Shown here in pieces: positions 18,468-27,108 of a stretch of DNA of 64,000 bases. Under the pieces are notes generated by a model. The model did no database searches and was not told where the DNA came from. It saw only the letters and a program-made list of their open reading frames with translations. Each line of letters begins with the position of its first letter. The stretch's first letter is position 1. Location of the stretch: positions 136,665-200,664 of the forward strand of contig NZ_JXLE01000004.1 in assembly GCF_001886265.1 (NCBI RefSeq), in the 5' to 3' direction. The position numbers were made by a program, and so were the translations under genes. The stretch is from Enterococcus thailandicus (GTDB lineage: Bacteria; Bacillota; Bacilli; Lactobacillales; Enterococcaceae).

Positions 18468-19298
18468 ATGAATTTGCTCACACTAAATACACATAGCTGG
18501 CTAGAAAAAGAGGCTGAACAAAAGTTACAACAATTAGTTGAGAAAATTATCGAAGCTGATTATGAGGTGATTGCATTACAAGAAGTGAATCAATTAGTGG
18601 ATTCAGTTATTGTTTCTCAAAGTGAGCTTATTGGTTTTTGCCCAGTAAGTGGGCAAAAAAGTATTCATGAAGATAACTTTGCTTATTGTTTAGTCAAAAA
18701 GTTGGCAATGAAAGGGCGGACCTATTATTGGAGCTGGGACATGAGTCATATTGGCTATGATATTTATGAAGAAGGAAATGCTCTGCTTTCAAAAAATCCT
18801 TTGACAAGTGAAGCAATTGTTGTGTCTGAAACAAGTAATTATCAAGATTATCGAACGAGAAAACTACTGATTGGCAATACGTTATTCCAAGGAAAAGAAA
18901 TTTGTGTCGTAAGTACTCACTTTTCTTGGTGGCAGGATGAAAATTCTGGCTTTGCTTTCGAATGGCATCAGTTAGAAAAACGATTATTAACAGAAACTAA
19001 CCCCCTTTTCTTACTTGGTGATTTTAATAATCCAGCGCAAGAAGCAGGCTACTCACTCGTTGAAAAAAGTCCACTTGCTCTAAGAGATAGCTATTCTATA
19101 GCAAAAGTAAAGAGCGGTGAAGCAACGGTAGAGCAAGCCATTGATGGTTGGAAAGAAAATACTCGGAAACTAAGAATTGATTATATTTTTGTTCCGGCAA
19201 CTAGTATTGTTGACGCACACCAAGTCGTATTTGATGGTAAAAATGCGCCAGTTGTTAGTGATCATTTTGGTGTTGAAATAGAAATTACTAAATTTTAA
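18468..19298 (+). CDS. Endonuclease/exonuclease/phosphatase-family hydrolase in the malT operon
   Basis: This 276-aa protein of the EEP metal-dependent phosphoesterase fold has the motifs in order. They are LQEVNQ near residue 40 (metal-binding Glu), STHFSWW, LLGDFNNP near 184, RIDYIFVP near 240 and SDHFGVEIEI at the end. There is no signal peptide, so it is cytoplasmic. It follows malT by 36 bases with no terminator between, so it is likely cotranscribed. The substrate is unknown. A role as a phosphatase on a sugar phosphate, perhaps maltose-6'-phosphate, is only an inference from context; a nuclease-like role is possible. Confidence 0.82.
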   Translation: MNLLTLNTHSWLEKEAEQKLQQLVEKIIEADYEVIALQEVNQLVDSVIVSQSELIGFCPVSGQKSIHEDNFAYCLVKKLAMKGRTYYWSWDMSHIGYDIYEEGNALLSKNPLTSEAIVVSETSNYQDYRTRKLLIGNTLFQGKEICVVSTHFSWWQDENSGFAFEWHQLEKRLLTETNPLFLLGDFNNPAQEAGYSLVEKSPLALRDSYSIAKVKSGEATVEQAIDGWKENTRKLRIDYIFVPATSIVDAHQVVFDGKNAPVVSDHFGVEIEITKF

Positions 19299-19343
19299 GC
19301 AGCACACGCGTTGATGAAATGAAACAAGAAACAATAACAAATA

Positions 19344-19381
19344 AACTACTGACTAGAAACCTTTGGTCGGTAGTTTTTTTG
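19344..19381 (+). terminator. Terminator of malT operon
   Basis: AACTACTGAC and GTCGGTAGTT pair with one G-U and are followed by seven T. This ends the malT transcript. Confidence 0.8.
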
Positions 19382-19743
19382 TGCGTTGTTTTTTTCGCAG
19401 AGCTAGCTTTAAGACGTTGTTTTTAGAGTATAAAACTAGGAATAATCTATGAGCATAAAGATATTTCTTTCTTCGTGTGTGTGGTAAATTTAATACATAA
19501 AATAGAATATATATGCAAAAAAATACTCTCGAAGGACGTAGAGTAACTGTGAGTAGTGAGCATTTCAGGTTGGTTTAGTTGAGTCATAGGTTAAAGGACT
19601 TTTTATCGTTTTAAAAGAAGTTTGTCTACGTTAAACAATAACGTTTTATTTTAAGTGGAGGTTTTGCAGTAGTCAAAAGATAAAAAACTGGTAAGGCTTT
19701 GAATGAGAGGAAGCTTTCATAAATTGGAAGGAGGGAGTAGTGA
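19382..19743. other. Intergenic stretch before small surface-like gene
   Basis: No credible gene was found in any frame. The stretch is AT-rich. It ends with a strong ribosome binding site, GGAAGGAGGG, 8 bases before the ATG at 19744. A clear promoter was not identified. Confidence 0.5.
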
Positions 19744-20019
19744 ATGCATAATCTATTGGTTGCTACGGATACAAAAGGTAAAGTGAAATTTTATGTTCCG
19801 GAAACAGAAGAAACGACTGATGAGTCATCTGTAGAGAGCAAGGTGGAAGAAAGTTCGGCTAGTTATCCCTCATCTAGTAAAGAAAACTTGATTGAGAGTG
19901 AAGGGAAACAATCCATCGCGTCCTTTGGAGAAAATGTTTATATTGAATTGGTCGTAGCAGGAATCATTTTGATTATTATTGCAGTTTTATTTGCTTTGGG
20001 AAGGAGACGAAGAAAATGA
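19744..20019 (+). CDS. Small acidic tail-anchored protein with sortase-signal-like end
   Basis: The protein is 91 aa, with a strong GGAAGGAGGG site before the ATG. After a short start (residues 1-18) comes a Ser/Glu/Thr-rich stretch (about 19-60), then ASFGENVY, a hydrophobic helix of about 18 residues, and RRRRK at the end. This order copies a cell-wall sorting signal, but the LPXTG position reads IASFG and no N-terminal signal peptide is visible. It may be a tail-anchored membrane protein, or the surviving 3' end of a decayed surface-protein gene. It is not a recognised family. Confidence 0.55.
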   Translation: MHNLLVATDTKGKVKFYVPETEETTDESSVESKVEESSASYPSSSKENLIESEGKQSIASFGENVYIELVVAGIILIIIAVLFALGRRRRK

Positions 20020-20142
20020 AGTAGTGGTTTACTTATTTCGCCACCTGACGCTGAATAAATGAGCTTCCGCCACCTATAAAATGACTGGCTTTTTACAGGA
20101 TTAAACGTCATTTTACTTGGCATAAAATTAGATGATTGACTC

Positions 20143-20191
20143 AAAACACCCCTATGATAGCTGACATTCTCAGCTATCATAGGGGTGTTTT
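20143..20191. terminator. Bidirectional terminator
   Basis: AAAACACCCCTATGATAGCT and AGCTATCATAGGGGTGTTTT form a perfect stem of about 20 bp, flanked by A and T runs. It separates the rightward small gene from the convergent membrane protein gene. Confidence 0.93.
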
Positions 20192-20248
20192 TTGATTCAG
20201 TTGTTATACATGAGAATAGTTTCTTATTTAAAAAAATTTCCTAACTGT

Positions 20249-21916
20249 TTATTTGCTTTTGCGGAAGGATTTATATACTTGATACCCAAAAAACAATAAT
20301 AAGATTCCCCAAGTAACAAGGGAGACAACGAAAGAAAAATAAAAATAAAACGGTGGTGAGTAATGAACTGTTACTTTATTGATTCCTTTGTGTTGCTTAA
20401 TGATTGGCGTACCAATATCAGTTAATTGATAGTCTGTAATTGTATGGCCATTTCGAACTAATTTTGTTCGATCGTAGACAATAATTGGCAGTTTTACTGT
20501 TTGGGTACCCGTGTTTTTCCACGTAACAGTTAAAGCACCGTCGGAATAGCTCTTGATATATTTTGTTTCATTATCTAGAATGTCTTGACTATAACGGTCA
20601 TATTTATTTGCACTAGTTTCTTGATAGATTGGTAGATAATCTGGCGTTGTTTTTTGAAAAGCAAATAAACTAGTTTCTAAATCTTTATTAAAAAATGTTT
20701 TCCTGGTGGTAGCTTGGTCTTCAAATAAATAAGTATGTCTGCTGACAAATTTTGTTTGTTCCCACTGGGCTAAGTGACTAGAGAGTGTTTGAATAGTTTG
20801 AACAGTACAAATAATTACCAAAGATACACCGATTACCTTTAACCATTTTTGGGAATGCCAATGGCTGAAGACCAATGCAAGGAGTAGTAAGAACAGTACC
20901 GTGAAGGGCACGAAAAAACGAAAAGGGAATTGGATCAAACGAATAAAAGGGACACCATTTGTTATCAGGGTCGTCCAAGGTACCAGACTGGTTGAGAGTA
21001 ACAAGAAAAACAAACTTGTCCCAAAGAGTAATTTATCAAAGAAAGTTAACTTTTTTCGGAATAAAACTAGTAACAGAACACCTATAGCTAAAATAATAGG
21101 AAATATTCTTGGATAGTGTAACCAATAATTTCCACCGAGATTAATTGCCTTTTCACTCATGTTTTTATTAACGAACGGTGCTAAAATGTCATTTCCAGAG
21201 TACACAATTAGTAGACTAACCCAGATATTCGCAGTGAGAAGAAAGTAAAGTAAAATTGATTTTCCAAGTTGTAGTAATTGGCTTCCTCGATCGGTTTGCG
21301 AAAAAAAGAAAGCTACATAAAAAGGCACGTACATTAAAATAAGCATGATAGTTGAAAGTAAATGAATTTGAGTCATTAAAGCTATGGAAACAGCTACTTT
21401 TTTCAAAGGGAACTTTTTATTAACGATAAAATCAACGATTGGTAGTAAACATAAAGGCAAAAAGGCTGTTCCCCAGCTAGTAAACCCTTGATTGATTGTC
21501 CAATACTGTATAGAATAAGTACTCATAAAAATGACAGCAGTTGGTACAACAATCAAATCCACTATTTTTGCATACTTCAACAAAGTAATCATAGAGCAAC
21601 CAGCGATCAAATACAAAATAAAATTAGAAACTATCTGATAATGGAACCAACTTCCAGAAATCAGTACAAGTAATCCTTGAAAATAAGCAAAAAATGGCCC
21701 GTAAACAGCGTTGACAATCCGGCCGCTTTGTTGGAATCCATAAACGGAAATAAAGTAATGAAAATTATGGTTTTTAATTTGCTGAGCTGTTTCATAAAAG
21801 CGATTATAATGAAACGAAGCATCTGCACCAAGAATCAGTTGGTGTGTGAACAAATGTGGAAGAATAAAAATAAACGCAATCAAGCCAATCACCATAAAAG
21901 GTCTGATTTTTTTCAA
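20249..21916 (-). CDS. Large polytopic membrane protein, GT-C/YfhO-like
   Basis: This is about 555 aa with a dozen hydrophobic segments and a C-terminal extracytoplasmic beta-rich part ending in one more helix and RKSK. The first loop has LGADASFHYNRFYE, with an Asp placed as in GT-C glycosyltransferases, and KKIRPF at the N-terminus. It may transfer a sugar from a lipid carrier to a surface polymer, but no family can be named with certainty. The frame opens at a TTG at 21934. An AAGGAG ribosome binding site inside that extension points to the TTG at 21916. It converges on the small surface-like gene and diverges from the sortase gene. Confidence 0.7.
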   Translation of the reverse strand: MKKIRPFMVIGLIAFIFILPHLFTHQLILGADASFHYNRFYETAQQIKNHNFHYFISVYGFQQSGRIVNAVYGPFFAYFQGLLVLISGSWFHYQIVSNFILYLIAGCSMITLLKYAKIVDLIVVPTAVIFMSTYSIQYWTINQGFTSWGTAFLPLCLLPIVDFIVNKKFPLKKVAVSIALMTQIHLLSTIMLILMYVPFYVAFFFSQTDRGSQLLQLGKSILLYFLLTANIWVSLLIVYSGNDILAPFVNKNMSEKAINLGGNYWLHYPRIFPIILAIGVLLLVLFRKKLTFFDKLLFGTSLFFLLLSTSLVPWTTLITNGVPFIRLIQFPFRFFVPFTVLFLLLLALVFSHWHSQKWLKVIGVSLVIICTVQTIQTLSSHLAQWEQTKFVSRHTYLFEDQATTRKTFFNKDLETSLFAFQKTTPDYLPIYQETSANKYDRYSQDILDNETKYIKSYSDGALTVTWKNTGTQTVKLPIIVYDRTKLVRNGHTITDYQLTDIGTPIIKQHKGINKVTVHYSPPFYFYFSFVVSLVTWGILLLFFGYQVYKSFRKSK

Positions 21917-22075
21917 AGGGAAATCTCCTTTCAATTGAATGAATTAGTTCTATGATAAAACCAATTGAAAATGGAGGCAAGAATTTCGAAAAGAAATTGA
22001 AACAACTGTCTATTGTTGAAAAAGGTTATTAACTATGTAATGATAAATGAAAAGGGTACCAAAGGAGGCGTGTGT

Positions 22076-23230
22076 ATGAAAAATGAAAAGCCAACTCAAA
22101 GAAAACAAAATATAAAAAAGCTATTACTGAAAATAACGATGTTATTGTTGATTCTCGTTGGGTTGCTGATAGCCCTCTACCCTTTTTATGTTGATTCTTT
22201 GAATGGATTGATTGATCAAAAGAGAATTGAACAGGCGCAAAAGAAATCTGTCGAAGAAACGAATGCCTTACAACAAAAAATGACAGCGGAGAACGAACGT
22301 TTACAAAAAAACGGGCTCAATCCTGGTGCAGATCCTTTTAAAGATGAAAAAAAGGTAGAGAGCACGCAAGCCGAATTGATTGGCAGTATCAATATTCCTA
22401 AAATCAACATCAATTTGCCACTTTACGATGAAACAACTACTGATGTTTTAGAAATTGGTGCAGGAGTTTTACAGGGAACCTCTTTTCCTACCGGCGGGAA
22501 GTCAACACATTCGGTTATTTCCGCACATTCAGGCTTACCCAATCGCTTGTTTTTTACTGATTTAGAAGAATTAAAAATTGGTGATCAGTTTATCTTAACT
22601 GTCTTAGACAAAAAATTAGCTTATCAAGTCGATGCGATTGAAGTGGTAATGCCAGATGATACTTCGTCCTTAACGATTCAAGAAGGCAGAGATCTGGTTA
22701 CATTGTTAACTTGTACACCTTATATGGTTAATTCCCATCGTTTATTAGTGACGGGGTACCGCATTCCTTACAACGAAGCAGTGCAGGCAACTGAATCAAA
22801 AGGAAATCAATGGCGAGTTTTACGGTATGTTTTGATTCTGGTTGGTGTGCTTGTTGCCACGTTAGCCTTAATTTATTTAGCTTATCGTTTGGTTTATCAC
22901 CATCAATTGAGTAAAAAAATATTTGATTTTTCTTTTACTGTGCTTGATACGTCTGAGGCGCCAATAACAGAAACTACTTTTCGTTTAATGCAAAAAGGAC
23001 GACTCGTTTTTAGAGAGGGAGAACCTGTTGAAGCAACGAGTGATCCATTTGGACGGGTAGAATTTAAGCAATTGCCAGGTGGACAATATCAATTAGTAGA
23101 TGTCTCCCATAACGACAGCAGGATTAAGTTTGGTGTGAAAAAGAAGAAGGAATCAGCTATGTTATTCATTAGTAGAAGAAAAAGAGTTAAACAGTTAGCA
23201 ATTGGTAAGCGAAAATTTATCGTCGAATAA
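22076..23230 (+). CDS. Class C sortase with C-terminal CnaB-like extension
   Basis: The protein is 384 aa, starting at the ATG after AAAGGAGG (7 bases away). It has an N-terminal membrane helix (about 15-40). A DPF motif at residues 86-88 matches the active-site lid of class C sortases. The sortase domain follows, with catalytic H151 (SAHSGLPN), C213 (LLTCTPY) and R222. A second membrane helix lies at about 249-270. Class C sortases polymerise pili, yet no pilin gene is nearby. After the second helix come about 110 more residues with a CnaB/SpaA-like beta pattern (ETTFRLMQKGRLVF, GRVEFKQLPGGQYQLVD) and a basic end. This part should lie inside the cell. The sortase call is firm; the extension is unexplained. 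Confidence 0.88.
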   Translation: MKNEKPTQRKQNIKKLLLKITMLLLILVGLLIALYPFYVDSLNGLIDQKRIEQAQKKSVEETNALQQKMTAENERLQKNGLNPGADPFKDEKKVESTQAELIGSINIPKININLPLYDETTTDVLEIGAGVLQGTSFPTGGKSTHSVISAHSGLPNRLFFTDLEELKIGDQFILTVLDKKLAYQVDAIEVVMPDDTSSLTIQEGRDLVTLLTCTPYMVNSHRLLVTGYRIPYNEAVQATESKGNQWRVLRYVLILVGVLVATLALIYLAYRLVYHHQLSKKIFDFSFTVLDTSEAPITETTFRLMQKGRLVFREGEPVEATSDPFGRVEFKQLPGGQYQLVDVSHNDSRIKFGVKKKKESAMLFISRRKRVKQLAIGKRKFIVE

Positions 23231-23244
23231 AATCAAAATAAAAA

Positions 23245-23287
23245 GCTGGGACAAGTGATACACACATTATTTGTTCCAGCATTTTTT
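23245..23287 (+). terminator. Terminator after sortase gene
   Basis: GCTGGGACAA (23245-23254) and TTGTTCCAGC (23271-23280) form a stem with one G-U pair, followed by A and a run of T. The GCTGGGACAA arm resembles the outer arm of the type B repeats. Confidence 0.85.
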
Positions 23288-23395
23288 TGTAAAAAAATTT
23301 ACTTTTTGACACACAAAAATAAAAAAAGACGTAACTACATGATGAAGGGGATCGAAAGTTGTCAGTTAGAGAGAATAAAGAATGGAGTGTTTTTG

Positions 23396-24910
23396 ATGGA
23401 ATATGTGGTAGGGATTGATTTAGGAACGAGTTCGTTAAAGGGAATTGTGACAAATAAAGCTGGCAAGGTAATCGCTTGTGCGAGTGAGCATTATTCCTTT
23501 TTTCAGAAGCAGACTGGTTGGAGTGAACAAAATTCAGATGATTGGTTCATTGCGTTACAAAAAGTGTTAAGGAAGTTTATAGCAGAAGTAGCAAATTTTA
23601 GCGAAAATCTAAAGGGAATAAGTTTTTCAGGACAAATGCACAGCTTAGTATTATTAGATGAAAAGAAGCAGGTATTGCGTCCAGCTATCTTGTGGAATGA
23701 TGTTCGCACAAGCCGAGAATGTGAACAGATTAAGGACAAACTGGGGGAACAGCTTTTAGAAATTACGAAAAATCAAGTTCTGGAGGGATTCACCCTTCCA
23801 AAACTATTATGGGTAAAGAAAAATGAACCAGAAATCTGGTCGAGAGTTCGCCATATTTTATTACCAAAAGATTATCTTAGATATCGATTAACTGGAAAAA
23901 TGCACATAGATTTTTCAGATGCAGCAGGAACCTTGTTACTGGATCTCGAACGACAAGTTTGGTCAGAAGAAGTGGCAAAAAGTTTTGGCATTCCATTCAC
24001 ATATTTTCCACCATTAGTCGAATCATTAAAGTGTGTTGGGACGTTGTTGCCCGAGTCTTTAGGCGATGTAAAGATTAGTCCAAAAGTAAAAGTTATGGCT
24101 GGCGCGGCGGACAACGCTTGTGCAGCGTTAAGTGCGGGGATTTTTTCCTCAGAAAAAGGCTTAGTAAGTATTGGTACGTCGGGCGTATTTTTGACTTGTG
24201 GAGAGGGGCAGGAACCAGTCACTGGGGAGCTTCATTGGTTCAATCATGCAGTTCCTGCTAGCTGTTATTTGATGGGTGTTACTTTAGCGGCAGGGTATAG
24301 TTTGCAGTGGATGAAACAGACGTTTGCTCAAGAGAAGAGCTTTCCAGAAGCTTTATCAGGAATTGAAAAGGTTTTGCCAGGAGCAAATGGGTTGCTCTTT
24401 ACTCCATATATTGTTGGAGAAAGGGTACCTTATCCAGATGGACAAATTAGAGGGAGCTTTTTAGGGATTGATACGAAGCATACATTTCCACATTTTATGC
24501 GTGCGGTGATAGAAGGTGTTACTTTTTCCTTGAAAGATGTTCAGGTATTGCTTGAAAAAATGCTACGAAAAACGTTCACTGAAATTATTTCTGTGGGAGG
24601 AGGTGCTAAAAATAAAGAATGGGCACAGATTCAAGCGGATGTTTTTGATGCAGAAATTTTTGCCTTGGCTGTTGAAGAAGGACCAAGTATGGGTGCTGCA
24701 ATGATTGCAGCAGTGGGTGTTGGTTGGTTTGACTCACTGGAAATTTGTGCAAAAAGCTTTGTGAGTTATCACAAAGTAGCGACACCAATTACCGAAAATG
24801 TTCGAACCTATCAAAAAATTTATTCGATTTATCAACAAGTTTATGGTCAGACAAAGGTGATAAGTCATGAATTGCGTGCATTTGACGATGAGAATGTGGA
24901 AGAAGAATAA
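23396..24910 (+). CDS. xylB: Xylulokinase-like FGGY carbohydrate kinase
   Basis: This 504-aa FGGY kinase has the N-terminal phosphate motif GIDLGTSSLKGIV. SFSGQMHSLVLLD and LRPAILWNDVRT are typical of xylulokinases, and the C-terminal ATP-binding part has SVGGGAKNKEWAQIQAD. It would phosphorylate D-xylulose in the cytoplasm. The start at 23396 is chosen because the conserved domain begins there and TGGAG precedes it; the frame runs further upstream through low-quality sequence. No xylose isomerase, xylose regulator or transporter is adjacent, so the exact substrate (xylulose or another ketose) is uncertain. Confidence 0.85.
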   Translation: MEYVVGIDLGTSSLKGIVTNKAGKVIACASEHYSFFQKQTGWSEQNSDDWFIALQKVLRKFIAEVANFSENLKGISFSGQMHSLVLLDEKKQVLRPAILWNDVRTSRECEQIKDKLGEQLLEITKNQVLEGFTLPKLLWVKKNEPEIWSRVRHILLPKDYLRYRLTGKMHIDFSDAAGTLLLDLERQVWSEEVAKSFGIPFTYFPPLVESLKCVGTLLPESLGDVKISPKVKVMAGAADNACAALSAGIFSSEKGLVSIGTSGVFLTCGEGQEPVTGELHWFNHAVPASCYLMGVTLAAGYSLQWMKQTFAQEKSFPEALSGIEKVLPGANGLLFTPYIVGERVPYPDGQIRGSFLGIDTKHTFPHFMRAVIEGVTFSLKDVQVLLEKMLRKTFTEIISVGGGAKNKEWAQIQADVFDAEIFALAVEEGPSMGAAMIAAVGVGWFDSLEICAKSFVSYHKVATPITENVRTYQKIYSIYQQVYGQTKVISHELRAFDDENVEEE

Positions 24911-24944
24911 AAAAGCAAAAAAAAAGAACCACTCACTTAATTGT

Positions 24945-25008
24945 GCTCAAAATAAATTGAGTTGAAGAAGAAAATGAGTGTTTCAAATTTTTGAAATTTA
25001 TTTTGAGC
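24945..25008. repeat. Inverted repeat between xylB and merR-type gene
   Basis: GCTCAAAATAAATT (24945-24958) and AATTTATTTTGAGC (24995-25008) are a perfect 14-bp inverted repeat around a 36-base loop. The loop holds a smaller AAATTTTTGAAATTT-like stem. It sits where two convergent transcripts meet. It may act as a terminator or be a relative of the type A hairpin cores, which contain similar TCAAAATA motifs. Confidence 0.6.
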
Positions 25009-25017
25009 GATCGAAGA

Positions 25018-25491
25018 CTAAGCTTCTCTAATTAGTTCTTTAATGTCTACGTTTTCAGCTACAGGGACGATTTTGTACGTTAATTCATCTGTTTCATCAT
25101 CATGGATAATATAAATTTGAGAGTCATCTTCTTTGAAATCCCCAAATGAAATCGCTGTATAACGTTGATCGAATAATTCGATTTCTTTGATACATTTTGA
25201 AAAAACTTTACGAACGTGATGCATTTTTTGAATATGAGCAGTTGCTTTTTCAACAGCTTTCGTCAAAGTATATCCTTCATCTAAGTATTGTTTGATAATT
25301 TCAACCTTAGCAACTGTAGGCAAACGATATTTTCTTGGCCCAGTGGAATCGGTTTCGACAGATTGAATAAAACCTTTCGTTTCCCAATAACGCAATTGAC
25401 GTGGAGAAACACCAACAAGTTCACTAAGTTCACTAATACCAACAAGTAAATGATCATTTTTTAATAGTTCTTTGAGGTGGTTATAAATCAT
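25018..25491 (-). CDS. MerR-family transcriptional regulator
   Basis: This 157-aa protein has an N-terminal MerR winged helix (ISELSELVGVSPRQLRYWETKGFI) and a short coiled-coil dimerisation helix. A C-terminal region without Cys-rich metal ligands follows. The GTG at 25500 overlaps the AAAGGAG ribosome binding site, so the ATG at 25491 is the better start. It is divergent from an MFS exporter and its partner. It probably controls that pair through the TTGAC/GTCAA dyad in the shared intergenic region. The inducer is unknown. Confidence 0.88.
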   Translation of the reverse strand: MIYNHLKELLKNDHLLVGISELSELVGVSPRQLRYWETKGFIQSVETDSTGPRKYRLPTVAKVEIIKQYLDEGYTLTKAVEKATAHIQKMHHVRKVFSKCIKEIELFDQRYTAISFGDFKEDDSQIYIIHDDETDELTYKIVPVAENVDIKELIREA

Positions 25492-25525
25492 TTTTGTCAC
25501 TCCTTTTGACCTTCTTCTTTCCTTA

Positions 25526-25587
25526 ATTATACTTTTGTTGACTTTCGTGTCAAGCAGGTTGACAAATTATCTGATTAGGAATAAAGT
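25526..25587. promoter_or_regulatory. Divergent promoters and operator, merR-type gene / MFS gene
   Basis: The rightward promoter is TTGACA (25559-25564) and TAAAGT (25582-25587), spacer 17. The leftward promoter on the minus strand is TTGACA (25553-25548) and TATAAT (25531-25526), spacer 16. The dyad TTGACTTTCGTGTCAA (25538-25553) covers the leftward -35 and lies just upstream of the rightward one. It is a likely operator of the adjacent regulator. Confidence 0.72.
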
Positions 25588-25629
25588 ATTCTAGTGATTT
25601 CGCAAAAATAATTAGAAAGAAGGAGACAC

Positions 25630-27108
25630 ATGAGTAAAAAACAGCCCGTAGATATTTACGGCAAACCATATAACCGCTCATTATTAGTGGTTGTTTTACT
25701 AATTGGTACCTTTTGTACCGTATTGAATCAAACGCTGTTGACAACAGCTTTTCCTACATTGATGAAAGCTTTTGATATTACAGCTTCCGATGTACAGTGG
25801 CTAACAACCGGATTCTTATTAGTGAATGGGATCATGATCCCAATTACAGCTTGGCTAATTAACAAGTTCAGCTCAAGAAGCTTATACCTTTCAGCGATGA
25901 CTGTGTTTTTAATTGGAACGATTACTTGTTATATCGCACCTAACTTTTCAACATTGTTGATTGGTCGCTTAATCCAAGCTGCAGGTGTTGGTGTTTCAAT
26001 GCCATTATTGCAAAATATTATGTTATCGATATTCCCGCCAGAAAAAAGAGGTTCGGCCATGGGGATGTCTGGAATTGTTATTGGACTTGCACCAGCATTA
26101 GGACCAACATTATCCGGTTATATCATTGATAATTACCAATGGCGTGATTTATTTGGAATGATTATTCCAATCGTTCTTTTGGTTTTAGTCTTGGCAATCT
26201 TCTTGATGAAGAGCGTAATTCCGTTATCTAATCCAAGTATTGATATACTTTCAGCAATCCTATCAACAATTGGATTTGGTAGCTTGCTTTATGGATTTTC
26301 TAGTGTAGGTAATGAAGGTTGGGGAAGTGTCCAAGTAATTGGTTTCTTGATTGTTGGGATAATTTTTATTATCTTATTCTCATTACGTCAGTTACGTCTA
26401 GAACATCCATTCTTAGAGCTTCGTGTCTTTAAATCAGCAACTTTCACCATTGCAGCCATTTTAGCTGGTGTAACGAACATGGCGATGGTTGGTGCTGAAA
26501 TGGTTGTTCCATTATATATTCAAAATATTCGTGGAGAATCAGCCTTCCACTCAGGATTGATGCTACTTCCAGGTGCATTGATCATGGGAGCGATGATGCC
26601 AATCACAGGGATGATTTTTGATAAGCATGGTGCGAAACGCTTAGCTATCACGGGTATGTTTATTTTAACTGCTGCCACTGCACCATTTGCATTTTTAACA
26701 GAAACAACACCAATTGTTTATATCGTGATTTTATATGCGATTCGGATGTTTGGTATTTCAATGGTTATGATGCCAGTTACAACTTCAGGAATGAATGCTT
26801 TACCAAATAATTTGATTAGCCATGGTACGGCAGTTAATAATACATTCCGTCAAATTGCAAGTTCTATTGGGACAGCGATTTTGATTAGTGTCTTGACCAA
26901 TGTTACAAAAGATAATTTACCTGACAAAGAAATATTAAAAGCAACACCGTTGGCTTATAAAGATCAAGCAATCAATGCAACTTTATCTGGGTATCATGCT
27001 GCGTTTGTTGTTGCGATTATTTTTGGAATCATTGGTTTTGTCATTGCTTTCTTCTTAAAGAAAAAAGAACCACTTAAAGAACTTTCAGTGAAGGGGGATC
27101 AAGCATGA
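25630..27108 (+). CDS. MFS drug exporter, DHA2 (14-TM) type
   Basis: This 492-aa protein has 14 predicted hydrophobic segments. Its motifs are those of DHA2 transporters: LNQTLLTTAFPTLM in helix 1, LIGRLIQAAGVGVSMPL and GLAPALGPTLSGYIID. It resembles the EmrB/LmrB group of drug:proton antiporters. GAAGGAG precedes the ATG. It overlaps the next gene by 4 bases (ATGA), so the two are translated together. Substrate range cannot be read from sequence. Confidence 0.92.
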   Translation: MSKKQPVDIYGKPYNRSLLVVVLLIGTFCTVLNQTLLTTAFPTLMKAFDITASDVQWLTTGFLLVNGIMIPITAWLINKFSSRSLYLSAMTVFLIGTITCYIAPNFSTLLIGRLIQAAGVGVSMPLLQNIMLSIFPPEKRGSAMGMSGIVIGLAPALGPTLSGYIIDNYQWRDLFGMIIPIVLLVLVLAIFLMKSVIPLSNPSIDILSAILSTIGFGSLLYGFSSVGNEGWGSVQVIGFLIVGIIFIILFSLRQLRLEHPFLELRVFKSATFTIAAILAGVTNMAMVGAEMVVPLYIQNIRGESAFHSGLMLLPGALIMGAMMPITGMIFDKHGAKRLAITGMFILTAATAPFAFLTETTPIVYIVILYAIRMFGISMVMMPVTTSGMNALPNNLISHGTAVNNTFRQIASSIGTAILISVLTNVTKDNLPDKEILKATPLAYKDQAINATLSGYHAAFVVAIIFGIIGFVIAFFLKKKEPLKELSVKGDQA

